NCBI GenBank assembly: GCA_903921785.1
Contig: CAIXRH010000025.1
Location: 1-55,068 of the forward strand
From: an uncultured Pseudomonadota bacterium
Lineage (GTDB): Bacteria; Myxococcota_A; UBA796; SXON01
Direction of reading: 5' to 3'
Length of the DNA stretch: 55,068 nt
Part shown: positions 16,328 through 23,907 of the stretch, one piece after another
How positions within the stretch are numbered: the stretch's first letter is position 1
Layout of the letters: the number at the start of each line of letters is the position of its first letter
Notes under the pieces: generated by a model
Told to the model about the DNA's origin: nothing
The model's database searches: none
What the model saw: only the letters and a program-made list of their open reading frames with translations
Made by a program: the position numbers and the translations under genes

Positions 16328-16684
16328 GGTGCGGGGTTCTGCTGGGTTCTTGCGGGGTGGGCGTGTCCTCGAGCGGTGAGGATGCGGGTCGGCTCGGGGT
16401 CCTGCCGCCCCTGGAGGCGGCCGGTCGCTGCGCTCCGGCCACCCCCAGGGACGTCACCCGCCCGGTCACCTCGCCCAGCACCGCCCGGCGCCACGACCCC
16501 GTCGCCGAACCCCGCGGAAACCCGCAAGCGCTGGCTGCATGCGGCTCTCTTGCGGGAGTGGGGGGACGGGCGGTGGCTGGGCCTGCGCCGGGCACGTCCC
16601 ACGGCGGGACGACGCCGGCAGCGGCCGGACGCTCCGCGCCGGCCACGCCCTGGCGGCGGCGCGACGACTCAATACAGAACCGCT

Positions 16685-16770
16685 TGAATGTGGTAAGTAC
16701 TCCCCTTCTCCCTTCGGGAGAAGGTGGCGCGCAGCGCCGGATGAGGGGACTCAGATCGCCCCACATTCAG
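16685..16770. repeat. REP-like palindromic element
   Basis: TGAATGTGG and CCACATTCA form outer inverted repeats near the two ends. Inside, CCTTCTCCC-TTCG-GGAGAAGG (16704-16724) is a stem with a UUCG-type tetraloop, directly followed by GGCGC-GCA-GCGCC (16726-16738) and CGGATGAGGGGA. The unit CTTCTCCC...GGCGCGCAGCGCCGGATGAGGG is a common extragenic repeat style in high-GC proteobacteria. Confidence 0.65.
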
Positions 16771-17107
16771 CTGCCCGGCTCAACGACAGGCTGGGCGCTC
16801 CGCGCCGGCCGCGGCCGGTGGGTGGGCGATCGTGTCAAGGTCGTGGAGCGGACAGTTTGAGAACTACCAACCTTCTACCTGTAGGGGAAGGTGACGTGGA
16901 GCGGTCGATGGGACCAACGCAGGCGCGTGGTGCATCACGCCCAGGTCAAGGCGGACGGAGCCGGAGCGCGCGGCCGCCGGGGAACAGCGGCGCGTATCGC
17001 CCCGACACCCCATCCCGCCCGGAGGACACGCACGCTGGCGAAGCGGCTCGCCTACTTCCAGCCGAGAGGCCAAGAGGAAGCTGGTGGTTTTGGGGGACCG
17101 TGGACCC

Positions 17108-17135
17108 TTGACACCTGGGTGAGACGCCGTAAACT
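17108..17135 (+). promoter_or_regulatory. Sigma-70-like promoter of the HD-GYP gene
   Basis: TTGACA at 17108-17113 is a perfect -35 box. After a 16-bp spacer TAAACT at 17130-17135 matches four of six -10 bases. AGGA at 17137-17140 and the ATG at 17155 follow, implying a leader of about a dozen nucleotides. Confidence 0.65.
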
Positions 17136-17154
17136 CAGGAAACATGTGGGTCCG

Positions 17155-18744
17155 ATGGCAACCGTCCGTGTCAACCCCGCCGCAGCCGCGATGATGGGCA
17201 AACGCACCGCTCGTCTCGGCCGGCGAGTGCGCTGCTTGGAAGGGGTCGGCTGGATGGATGCTGCGGTCCCCATGCTCGCGTTGCAGGCGGGCAGCAGGCG
17301 CATCGTCAGCGCAAACCGTGCGATGTCTGCGATGACCGGGCACTCGAGGTCCACGCTCGTGGGGTTGTCCCTCGAAGCGCTTCTGCCGAGCTCGGAGCAC
17401 CCACACGTCGACGTCGCCCTCCGAGAGGCGGTCAGGAATGCAGGGCTGGCGCGGTCACGGAACATGGTCTTCCACGCGGGAGGCGGGGCCCGCCTCACCG
17501 AGATTGCCTGGTCCGAATCAACCCCGGTTCGCGGGGAGAGCGTCATCGTTGCGGCGTTTCGCGAGGTGAGCCGTGAACGGGCCATCGAGCACCAGCTCCT
17601 GGCGCAGAACTGGGCGTTGCGGGCCTATGCACGCGCGGTAGAGTGCCTGACGCTCACGGGCGACCCGCGGCTGCTCATGGAGCGCATCTGCCAGGCCATC
17701 GTCACCGAGCCGGCCTACGTCCTGGCCTGGATCGGCGTGGCGGAGGACTCGCCAGGGCTGCCGGTTGGTGTCGCGGCAAGCGCCGGCCCCGCCGTCAGCT
17801 ACCTGGACGGGCTGGACGTGAGCTGGGCAGCGGACCGGCCGGAGGGGCGCGGTCCCACCGGCTGCTGTATTCGCTCGGGGGAGCGGGTCGTGATGCGCGA
17901 CTCTGAGGCCGAGGACCACTTCGCTCCTTGGCGCGAACGTGCGCAACGTTCTGGCATCCGCTCCAGCGCCTCCATCCCGTTCCGCGCGGGGTCCGGCGCA
18001 AGCTGCGCCCTCATGGTCTACGCCAGCCTCCCCGATGCGTTCGAGGTCGATGCGCTCGGCGTCTTCGAGGCGCTCGCGGGGCAGCTTGGGCACGGGCTCC
18101 ACGCGCTGGAGCAGGCCGCGATCCTCCGGGTGGAACACGCAGAGGTGGAGTCGGCAAAGGGCCGGCTCACCGAAGCGCTCACGGCGACCATCGGCGCCCT
18201 GAGCTCCACGCTGGAGGCCAGGGACCCGTACACGGCCGGCCACCAACTCCGCGTCGCCAGGCTGGCCGTCGCGATCGGGGAAGAGCTTGGTTGGTCTACC
18301 GAGCGGATCGCGGGGCTGCGCCTGGCCGCGATGGTCCACGACATCGGGAAGATCGCGGTACCCAGTGAAATCCTCACCAAGCCCACTCGCCTCACGCCGA
18401 TGGAGCGGGGGCTGATCAACGAACACCCCGAAACCGGGTACCAGATCCTGCGTGGGGTGCCGTTCGAGCGACCCGTCGCCGAGATCGTGCGTCAGCACCA
18501 CGAGAAGGTCGATGGCTCGGGGTACCCCCGGGGGCTGCGAATGGAGGCGCTTCTGCCCGAGTCCAGGGTGCTGGCGGTCGCCGACATCGTGGAGGCCATG
18601 TCGTCGTTCCGCCCCTACCGACCGGCGATGGGGGTCGACCTCGCGCTCGCCGAGGTGGAGCGGGAGGCGGGGCGGACGCTCGACCCGCTCGCCGTCGCCG
18701 CGTGCCTGACCCTGTTTCGGGAGCGCGGCTTTCAGCTCGCATAG
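17155..18744 (+). CDS. PAS-GAF-HD-GYP protein, predicted cyclic-di-GMP phosphodiesterase
   Basis: 529 residues from the ATG at 17155, chosen because a good promoter and an AGGA site end just before it. A PAS-like domain (about 30-140: IVSANRAMSAMTGHSRSTLV) is followed by a GAF-like domain (about 165-310: LAWIGVAEDSPGLPVGVAAS). The HD-GYP domain (about 340-515) keeps the diagnostic residues: DPYTAGHQLRVARL, MVHDIGK at about 393-399, HHEKVDGSGYPRGL near 447 and VLAVADIVEAM. HD-GYP enzymes hydrolyse cyclic di-GMP. There is no receiver domain or transmembrane segment, so input is probably a cytosolic ligand or redox signal. It stands alone and converges with the htrA pair. Confidence 0.9.
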   Translation: MATVRVNPAAAAMMGKRTARLGRRVRCLEGVGWMDAAVPMLALQAGSRRIVSANRAMSAMTGHSRSTLVGLSLEALLPSSEHPHVDVALREAVRNAGLARSRNMVFHAGGGARLTEIAWSESTPVRGESVIVAAFREVSRERAIEHQLLAQNWALRAYARAVECLTLTGDPRLLMERICQAIVTEPAYVLAWIGVAEDSPGLPVGVAASAGPAVSYLDGLDVSWAADRPEGRGPTGCCIRSGERVVMRDSEAEDHFAPWRERAQRSGIRSSASIPFRAGSGASCALMVYASLPDAFEVDALGVFEALAGQLGHGLHALEQAAILRVEHAEVESAKGRLTEALTATIGALSSTLEARDPYTAGHQLRVARLAVAIGEELGWSTERIAGLRLAAMVHDIGKIAVPSEILTKPTRLTPMERGLINEHPETGYQILRGVPFERPVAEIVRQHHEKVDGSGYPRGLRMEALLPESRVLAVADIVEAMSSFRPYRPAMGVDLALAEVEREAGRTLDPLAVAACLTLFRERGFQLA

Positions 18745-18856
18745 AAGCGTGGGGGTCGCCGCCCGCCCCGCCAGGCTCGCCGCGTATCGCTCCCCTGGGA
18801 ACGACCTCGCCGGGGGGCAAGGCCGGTCCGCGACCTCCAGCCCTTCGACACCTCCG

Positions 18857-19750
18857 CTACGCCGCTCGCCCCCGCGGGAGGCTCACCTCCAACGACACCC
18901 GGCGGCCGTCGCGGAGCACGCAGAGTCCGGCAGACTCCGGGGCGCCCTCCACGAGCGCGCGGTGGAGATCGACGACCGAGGAGATCGGCAGGTTCGCCGC
19001 GTCGAGAAGGAGGTCCCCCGCCTTGAGGCCGGCCCGCTGCGCGGGCGTTCCCCCGCGCACCTCGGCGATGCGGACGGCACGTTCGCGGCCCGTCCGCGCG
19101 GCTTCCCTAGGCCCGAGCGCCACACCCTGGGCCACGATGCCGAGGCGTCGCCGCCGCACGACCCCGTGGCGGAGCAGCTCGCCCACCACCCAACCCGCGG
19201 TGGTGCCGGGCACCGCGAAGCCGATGCCGTCCGCCCAGGGCACCCGGGCGGTGTTCACCCCGACCACGGCTCCCTCCGCGTCGAGCAGCGGACCGCCAGA
19301 GTTACCCGGGTTGATCGCGGCGTCGTGCTGAATGAGGCCCTCCATTCGCACCCGGGCGGCGCGGAGGGTGCGGTCGACCGCGCTCACCACCCCCAGCGAC
19401 ACCGAACGTTCGAAGCGCAGCGGATTGCCGATGGCCACGACCAGCGCCCCCACCCGCACCCGCGCCGTGGCGAGCGCGAGCGGCGCCTCGTCGAGGTCGG
19501 CGATGCGGAGAAGCGCCAGGTCCGTGGCCGGGTCCCGGCCCACGAGGGTCGCGGGGAGACCCCGACCGCCGGTCTCCCGGACGATCGGGGCGCCGCTGCC
19601 GCGGACGACGTGGGCGTTGGTGAGGACCCGGCCCTCGCCGAGGAAGATCCCCGCCCCGGCCCCGCCGCCGTGCTCCACCGCCACCACGCCGCGGCCCGCC
19701 CGCTCCACCAGCGTCTCCACCTCCCGCGACAGAAGCGCGAGGAGGTTCAC
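18857..19750 (-). CDS. HtrA/DegP-like trypsin-PDZ protein, leaderless (second of pair)
   Basis: 297 residues from a GTG at 19750-19748 that overlaps the TGA of the upstream htrA-like gene (GTGA), so translation is likely coupled. The protease triad is complete: H47 in VLTNAHVV, D77 in PATDLALLRI, S151 in NPGNSGGPLL. A PDZ domain (about 195-290) includes GGTPAQRAGLKAGDLLLDA. No signal peptide or transmembrane segment is visible, unlike classical periplasmic DegP/DegS. A cytoplasmic quality-control role is inferred. It is a diverged paralogue of the upstream gene with the same domain order and nearly identical spacing of H, D and S. Confidence 0.87.
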   Translation of the reverse strand: MNLLALLSREVETLVERAGRGVVAVEHGGGAGAGIFLGEGRVLTNAHVVRGSGAPIVRETGGRGLPATLVGRDPATDLALLRIADLDEAPLALATARVRVGALVVAIGNPLRFERSVSLGVVSAVDRTLRAARVRMEGLIQHDAAINPGNSGGPLLDAEGAVVGVNTARVPWADGIGFAVPGTTAGWVVGELLRHGVVRRRRLGIVAQGVALGPREAARTGRERAVRIAEVRGGTPAQRAGLKAGDLLLDAANLPISSVVDLHRALVEGAPESAGLCVLRDGRRVSLEVSLPRGRAA

Positions 19751-20652
19751 CGCCCGCACCCGTGCGGGTGCCCCGCGACGCGCCCGCCCACCGTCACCGA
19801 CACGTCGGTGACGACCCCGCCGCGGAGCAGCCGCACCGCCACCGGCGCGTCCACCGTGGACTCGTCCAGGCGGGCGTGAAGCTCCCGCGGGTCGGCCACC
19901 GCCTGTCCCGCGAACCCGAGGACCACGTCGCCGACCTGCAAGCCGGCGGTGGTGGCGGGGCTCTCCGCGGCGACGGAGACGAGCAGCAGCGCCCGCTCCT
20001 GCCCCGCGGTCCCGGCCTGCTTCTCGTCCAGCCGCACCGGCTGAACGGCCACGCCGAGCCACCCGCGCCGGACGCCGCCGTGGGCGAGGAGGCTGGCGAC
20101 GACCCGCTCCACCGTCTCCACCGGCACCGTGCTCCCGCCGCGCGCCAGCGCCGACGTGTTCATGCCAACCACCGCGCCCTCCACGTCCACCAGCGGTCCG
20201 CCCGACGCGCCCGGGGGCAGCGCGCCGTCCACCTCGATCCACCGGTCGATACGGCCGCCGCTCGCCGTGCGCCACGGCCCGTTGGCCGCGGCCACCATGC
20301 CGAGCCCGGCGCGTACGCCGCTCCCGGCGCGGCTGAGCACCACCACCAGCTCCCCCACCCGCCGCTTCTCCGAGGTGCGCGGCGCCTCGCTGAGCGCGGC
20401 GTCCACCTTCAGGAGCGCCACGTCGGTGCCGTGGTCCACCCCGACGACCTTCGCGGGGAGCGTGCGCCCGTCGGCCAGCGTCACCGTCACCCCCTCTTCG
20501 TGGTGGAGGGTGTGCGCCGCCGTCACCACGTGCCCGTCCGCCGACCACACGATCCCGCTGGACGGGCGCCGCCGCCCTTCCACCCGCACCACCGCGGGCG
20601 CCGCCCGCTCCACCGCCGTCGCCAGGCTCTCCGAGATTTCTTTCGCGTTCAT
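19747..20652 (-). CDS. HtrA/DegP-like trypsin-PDZ protein, leaderless (first of pair)
   Basis: 301 residues from the ATG at 20652-20650, preceded by a GGAG-like sequence; an ATG 51 nt further upstream has a poorer context. The triad is H47 (VVTAAHTLHH), D77 (HGTDVALLKV) and S150 (LPPGASGGPLVD). The usual GNSGG is GASGG, which keeps Ser but changes the oxyanion-loop Asn. The PDZ-like C-terminus includes ESPATTAGLQVGDVVLGFAG. No export signal is seen. It lies 90 bp downstream of the LuxR-type gene and overlaps the second protease by 4 bp, so the three genes are probably one regulatory unit. Confidence 0.85.
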   Translation of the reverse strand: MNAKEISESLATAVERAAPAVVRVEGRRRPSSGIVWSADGHVVTAAHTLHHEEGVTVTLADGRTLPAKVVGVDHGTDVALLKVDAALSEAPRTSEKRRVGELVVVLSRAGSGVRAGLGMVAAANGPWRTASGGRIDRWIEVDGALPPGASGGPLVDVEGAVVGMNTSALARGGSTVPVETVERVVASLLAHGGVRRGWLGVAVQPVRLDEKQAGTAGQERALLLVSVAAESPATTAGLQVGDVVLGFAGQAVADPRELHARLDESTVDAPVAVRLLRGGVVTDVSVTVGGRVAGHPHGCGR

Positions 20653-20713
20653 TCCGTTCTCCTTGGTGCGGAGAAGATGCACCCGGCGAAGCGGCTCGAC
20701 CATCGCCCGTATC

Positions 20714-20742
20714 GGCAGGACCGGCCTGCCCGATCGGGGAGG
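20714..20742. promoter_or_regulatory. Palindromic element between luxR-type gene and htrA pair
   Basis: GGCAGG-ACCGG-CCTGCC (20714-20730) overlaps CCTGCCCGATCGGGGAGG (20725-20742), which is palindromic but for one pair. The second element resembles the perfect palindrome upstream of the regulator gene (21340-21357) and ends right at the regulator's stop codon, about 73 bp before the first htrA start. It could be an operator; a hairpin acting on the transcript is an alternative. Confidence 0.5.
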
Positions 20743-21303
20743 TCAGAGCATCAGGAGCCCCGCCCGCGCCGCCAGCACGACGGCTTCGGTGCGCGTGGTG
20801 GCGCCGAGCTTGTCCAGGATCGCCACCACGTGGAACTTCGCGGTGTGGTCACTCACCTTCAGCCGGCTGGCGATCTCCTTGTTGGAGAGCCCCTCCGCCA
20901 GCAGTTCCAGCACCTCCCGCTCGCGGTTGGTGAGCCCCTCGGTGCCCGGCCGCGCCGGCTTCGGCCGCAGAAGCGCGGGGACGAACGACGGGTCGAGCAC
21001 CACCAGCCCCGCCGCCGCGGCCCTCAACGCGGCCGCCACGATCGCGACGTCGCCGCCCCGGCGCACCGCGCCCCGAGCGCCGGCCGCGAGCGCGACTTCG
21101 GCGCCTTCTTCGTCGAGCACGAGCGCCACGGCGGGCGGCGCGCCCGCCGGCAGGTCCGAGGCCGCCTGATCCCACAAGACCACGTTGGCGGCGACGAGCG
21201 GCGTGGCCTCCAGCCCTTCTCGCCCGAGCGCCGCTTCGAGCCCGGCGCGGGCGTAGGGGTCCGCCGAGAGCACGGCGACGAGGGGTTCGGGGGGCGCGCT
21301 CAA
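20743..21303 (-). CDS. LuxR/GerE-type transcriptional regulator with degenerate receiver-like N-terminus
   Basis: 186 residues. The C-terminal helix-turn-helix is clear: [40 protein letters not shown], then [14 protein letters not shown], matching the LuxR/FixJ/NarL class. The N-terminal 110 residues follow a receiver-like alternation ([26 protein letters not shown]) but the usual late Lys is not evident (GAVRRGGD), so phosphorylation is doubtful. It probably binds the palindrome in its own upstream region and the similar one before the htrA genes; that is inference. It is divergent from serS. Confidence 0.82.
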   Translation of the reverse strand: MSAPPEPLVAVLSADPYARAGLEAALGREGLEATPLVAANVVLWDQAASDLPAGAPPAVALVLDEEGAEVALAAGARGAVRRGGDVAIVAAALRAAAAGLVVLDPSFVPALLRPKPARPGTEGLTNREREVLELLAEGLSNKEIASRLKVSDHTAKFHVVAILDKLGATTRTEAVVLAARAGLLML

Positions 21304-21339
21304 GGTCCGCGGAAGCTACGCACGCCACGCGCCGCGGCA

Positions 21340-21357
21340 CCTGCCTGATCGGGCAGG
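21340..21357. promoter_or_regulatory. 18-bp perfect palindrome upstream of the LuxR-type gene
   Basis: CCTGCCTGATCGGGCAGG pairs 6-bp arms CCTGCC/GGCAGG around TGATCG. It lies 37 bp upstream of the regulator's ATG and about 80 bp upstream of serS. A near copy occurs at 20725-20742 before the htrA genes, which favours an operator over chance. Confidence 0.55.
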
Positions 21358-21438
21358 CGCGCCCGCGGGGTGCGGCGTGCACGCGGCACGCGCCGCCGCC
21401 GCGGGACGGCGCTTGCGTCGCCGGTTAGCGCGCGGCCC

Positions 21439-22737
21439 ATGATCGACCCCAACCTCGTCGCCAACGATCCCGATGCCGTCCGTGCCAGCCTCCGCCGGCG
21501 CGCCGCCTCCGAGGCCACCCTGGCGAGCGTCGAGCGGCTCGTCGCCACGATCGCTCGCCGCCGCGCGGCACAGACCGAGCGGGATCAGAGCCTCGCGGTC
21601 CGCAACCAGCTCTCGCCTCAGATCGGCGGGCTGATGAAGCAGGGCAAGGCCGCCGAGGCGGAGGAGCTCAAGGCGAAGGTGCGCACCGCGGCGGACCGCG
21701 CGGCGGAGCTCGAGACCGAGGTCACGGTGCTCCAGGCCGAAGAAGCTCGGCTCCTCCTGTACCTGCCCAACCAGGTGCACCCCGAGACGCCCGACGGCGC
21801 CGACGAACACGGCAACGTCGTGGTCCGCACCTGGGCCGCCGAGTGCCGGCAGATGAGCGGCCGCACCCACGACGACCTCGCCGTAGCCCTCGGCATGTAC
21901 GATCCGGACCGCGCGGCCAAGCTCTCGGGGAGCCGCTTCTACGTCCTCAGCGGCGCCCTCGCGAAGATGGAGCGCGCGCTGGTGAGCCTCTTCTGCGACA
22001 TGGCCGAGCGCGCCGGGTACCGCGAGGTGCTCGTGCCCTACATGGTCACCGCGGAGTCGATGGCCGGCACTGGCCAACTCCCGAAGTTCGAAGAGGACCT
22101 CTTCAAGCTCACCGTGGAGCTCGCCGGCCAGCCCGCGTATCTTGTGCCCACCGCCGAGGTGCCGGTCACCAACCTCCACCGCGACGAGATCCTCGACGAT
22201 TCGGCGCTTCCCATCCGCTACTTCGCCTTCACCCCCTGCTTCCGCAGCGAGGCGGGCTCCGCCGGCCGGGACACCCGCGGCCTCATCCGCCAGCACCAGT
22301 TCCACAAGGTGGAGCTGGTGTGGATCGTGCGCCCCGAAGAAGGCGCCGCCGCCCTCGAGACCCTCACCGGCCACGCACAGTCGGTGCTTGAGGCGCTCGG
22401 CCTCCCCTACCAGACCGTCGCCCGGTGCGCGGGCGACGTCGGCAACGGCGGCGCCAAGGGCTACGACCTCGAGGTGTGGCTGCCGGGGCAGTCGGCGTAC
22501 CGCGAGATCAGCTCGTGTACGTGGTTCACCGACTACCAGACCCGCCGGCTGAAGATGCGCTTCAAGCGCGAGGGCGACAAGAAGACCACCCTCTGCCACA
22601 CGCTCAACGGCTCCGGCCTCGCGGTCGGCCGCACCCTGGTGGCGATCCTCGAGAACTACCAGCAGCCGGATGGCAGCGTGGTGGTCCCCGAGGTGCTCCG
22701 CCCGTACATGGGCGGGCTGGAGCGGATCGCGCGGTAG
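21439..22737 (+). CDS. serS: Seryl-tRNA synthetase
   Basis: 432 residues, the normal size. It charges tRNA-Ser using ATP and serine in the cytoplasm. The N-terminal antiparallel coiled-coil tRNA-binding arm covers about residues 25-110 (RRRAAQTERDQSLAVRNQLS, EELKAKVRTAADRAAELETE). Class II motifs are present: motif 2 in PCFRSEAGSAGRDTRGLIRQ, a TAEVPVTN serine-binding segment, and motif 3 in LNGSGLAVGRTLVAILEN. The ATG at 21439 matches the family's usual beginning. The stop is separated by a single base from the stop of the converging gcdH gene. Confidence 0.96.
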   Translation: MIDPNLVANDPDAVRASLRRRAASEATLASVERLVATIARRRAAQTERDQSLAVRNQLSPQIGGLMKQGKAAEAEELKAKVRTAADRAAELETEVTVLQAEEARLLLYLPNQVHPETPDGADEHGNVVVRTWAAECRQMSGRTHDDLAVALGMYDPDRAAKLSGSRFYVLSGALAKMERALVSLFCDMAERAGYREVLVPYMVTAESMAGTGQLPKFEEDLFKLTVELAGQPAYLVPTAEVPVTNLHRDEILDDSALPIRYFAFTPCFRSEAGSAGRDTRGLIRQHQFHKVELVWIVRPEEGAAALETLTGHAQSVLEALGLPYQTVARCAGDVGNGGAKGYDLEVWLPGQSAYREISSCTWFTDYQTRRLKMRFKREGDKKTTLCHTLNGSGLAVGRTLVAILENYQQPDGSVVVPEVLRPYMGGLERIAR

Positions 22738-22738
22738 G

Positions 22739-23905
22739 CTACTCGAACGCCTGGATCCCAGTAATCCACCGCCCCAGGATGAGGTTGTGGATGTCGTGGG
22801 TGCCCTCGTAGGTCTTCACGGACTCGAGGTTCGCCATGTGGCGCATCACCGGGTACTCGTCGAGGATGCCGTTGGCGCCGTGAATGTCACGGGCCACGCG
22901 GGCGATCTCCAGGGCGATGTCCACGTTGTTCATCTTGGCGAGCGAGATGTGCTCGGGGATGATCGTGCCGTCGTCCTTCATGCGGCCGCACTGCAACGCG
23001 AGGAGCTGGCCCTTGGTGATCTCGCGGAGCATCCAGGCGAGCTTGTTCTGCACGAGCTGGAAGCTCGCGATCGGCTTGCCGAACTGGATGCGGGAGAGGC
23101 TGTAGTCCTTGGCCGAGTGGAAGCAGGCCATGGCCGCGCCGAGCGCGCCCCACGCGATGCCGTAGCGCGCGTTGTTGAGGCAGGAGAACGGCCCCTTCAG
23201 GCCCTTCACGTGCGGCAGGATGCGATCCTTGGGGATGCGACAGTCCTGGAAGACCAGCTCGCTGGTGACGCTGGCGCGGAGCGAGTGTTTGCCGTGCATC
23301 TCGGGAGCGGAGAACCCGGGGTCGCTCTTCTCCACGATAAAGCCACGGATCTCGCCATCGAGCTTCGCCCAGACGATCGCGAGGTCGGCCACCGTGCCGT
23401 TGGTGATCCACATCTTGGCGCCGTTGAGGACGTAGCTGTCGCCATCGTCGACGGCCTTGGTGATCATCCCGCCGGGGTTGCTGCCGAAGTCGGGCTCGGT
23501 GAGGCCGAAGCAGCCGATGAGGTCGCCCTTGGCCATGCCGGGCAGGTACTTCTGCTTCTGCGCTTCCGAGCCGTGCTTCCAGATCGGGAACATGCAGAGC
23601 GAGCCCTGCACGGAGCAGAAGCTGCGGATGCCGCTGTCGCCCCGCTCGAGCTCCTGGCACACGAGGCCGTAGGCCACGTTGCTCATGCCGGCGCACTCGT
23701 AGCCGTGGAGGTTCACGCCGAGGAGCCCCATCTCGCCCATCTGCTTGACCAGGTGGCGCGGGAACGTACTGTTGCGGCAGTGTTCTTCGATGATGGGGAT
23801 GACGTTGTCGTCCACCCAGGAGCGCACGAGGTCCCGGACCGCCTTCTCCTCTTCGGAGAGCAGCGTGTCCATGTTGTAGAAGTCCAGCCCGTCGAACTTG
23901 GCCAT
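22739..23905 (-). CDS. gcdH: Acyl-CoA dehydrogenase, glutaryl-CoA dehydrogenase type
   Basis: 388 residues, the size of glutaryl-CoA dehydrogenase. FAD and substrate segments are present: GCFGLTEPDFGSNPGGM, MWITNGTVADLAIVWAK, ARYGIAWGALGAAMACF and SRIQFGKPIASFQLVQNKLA. The catalytic base is E367 in VKTYEGTHDIHNLILGR. GcdH oxidises and decarboxylates glutaryl-CoA to crotonyl-CoA, passing electrons to electron-transfer flavoprotein. The class III aminotransferase gene lies 2 bp upstream on the same strand, which fits a lysine or 5-aminovalerate degradation pathway that ends at glutaryl-CoA. Substrate is inferred from similarity to the GcdH branch. Confidence 0.88.
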   Translation of the reverse strand: MAKFDGLDFYNMDTLLSEEEKAVRDLVRSWVDDNVIPIIEEHCRNSTFPRHLVKQMGEMGLLGVNLHGYECAGMSNVAYGLVCQELERGDSGIRSFCSVQGSLCMFPIWKHGSEAQKQKYLPGMAKGDLIGCFGLTEPDFGSNPGGMITKAVDDGDSYVLNGAKMWITNGTVADLAIVWAKLDGEIRGFIVEKSDPGFSAPEMHGKHSLRASVTSELVFQDCRIPKDRILPHVKGLKGPFSCLNNARYGIAWGALGAAMACFHSAKDYSLSRIQFGKPIASFQLVQNKLAWMLREITKGQLLALQCGRMKDDGTIIPEHISLAKMNNVDIALEIARVARDIHGANGILDEYPVMRHMANLESVKTYEGTHDIHNLILGRWITGIQAFE

Positions 23906-23907
23906 GG

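Larger units (their letters stand above)
16299..17107. other. Long noncoding stretch with many hairpins
   Basis: About 800 bp with no convincing gene. It contains a possible terminator at 16306-16327, three related GC-rich elements of the type GGCCGGACGCTCCGCGCC near 16420, 16620 and 16790, a REP-like tandem hairpin at 16685-16770, and a weaker REP-like copy near 16868-16892 (CCTTCTACCTGTAGGGGAAG). CCCGCAAG near 16530 pairs with CTTGCGGG near 16550. A reading frame open across 16891-17154 lacks coding character and is rejected as an extension of the HD-GYP gene. Confidence 0.55.

Noticed and set aside
17144-17160. ATG at 17144 as start of the HD-GYP gene
   Set aside because: It is out of frame with the PAS-GAF-HD-GYP coding sequence.
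17466-17482. Sixth copy of the dispersed repeat
   Set aside because: TTCCACGCGGGAGGCG matches the repeat over 16 bp but lies inside the PAS region of the HD-GYP gene, with no similarity on either side.
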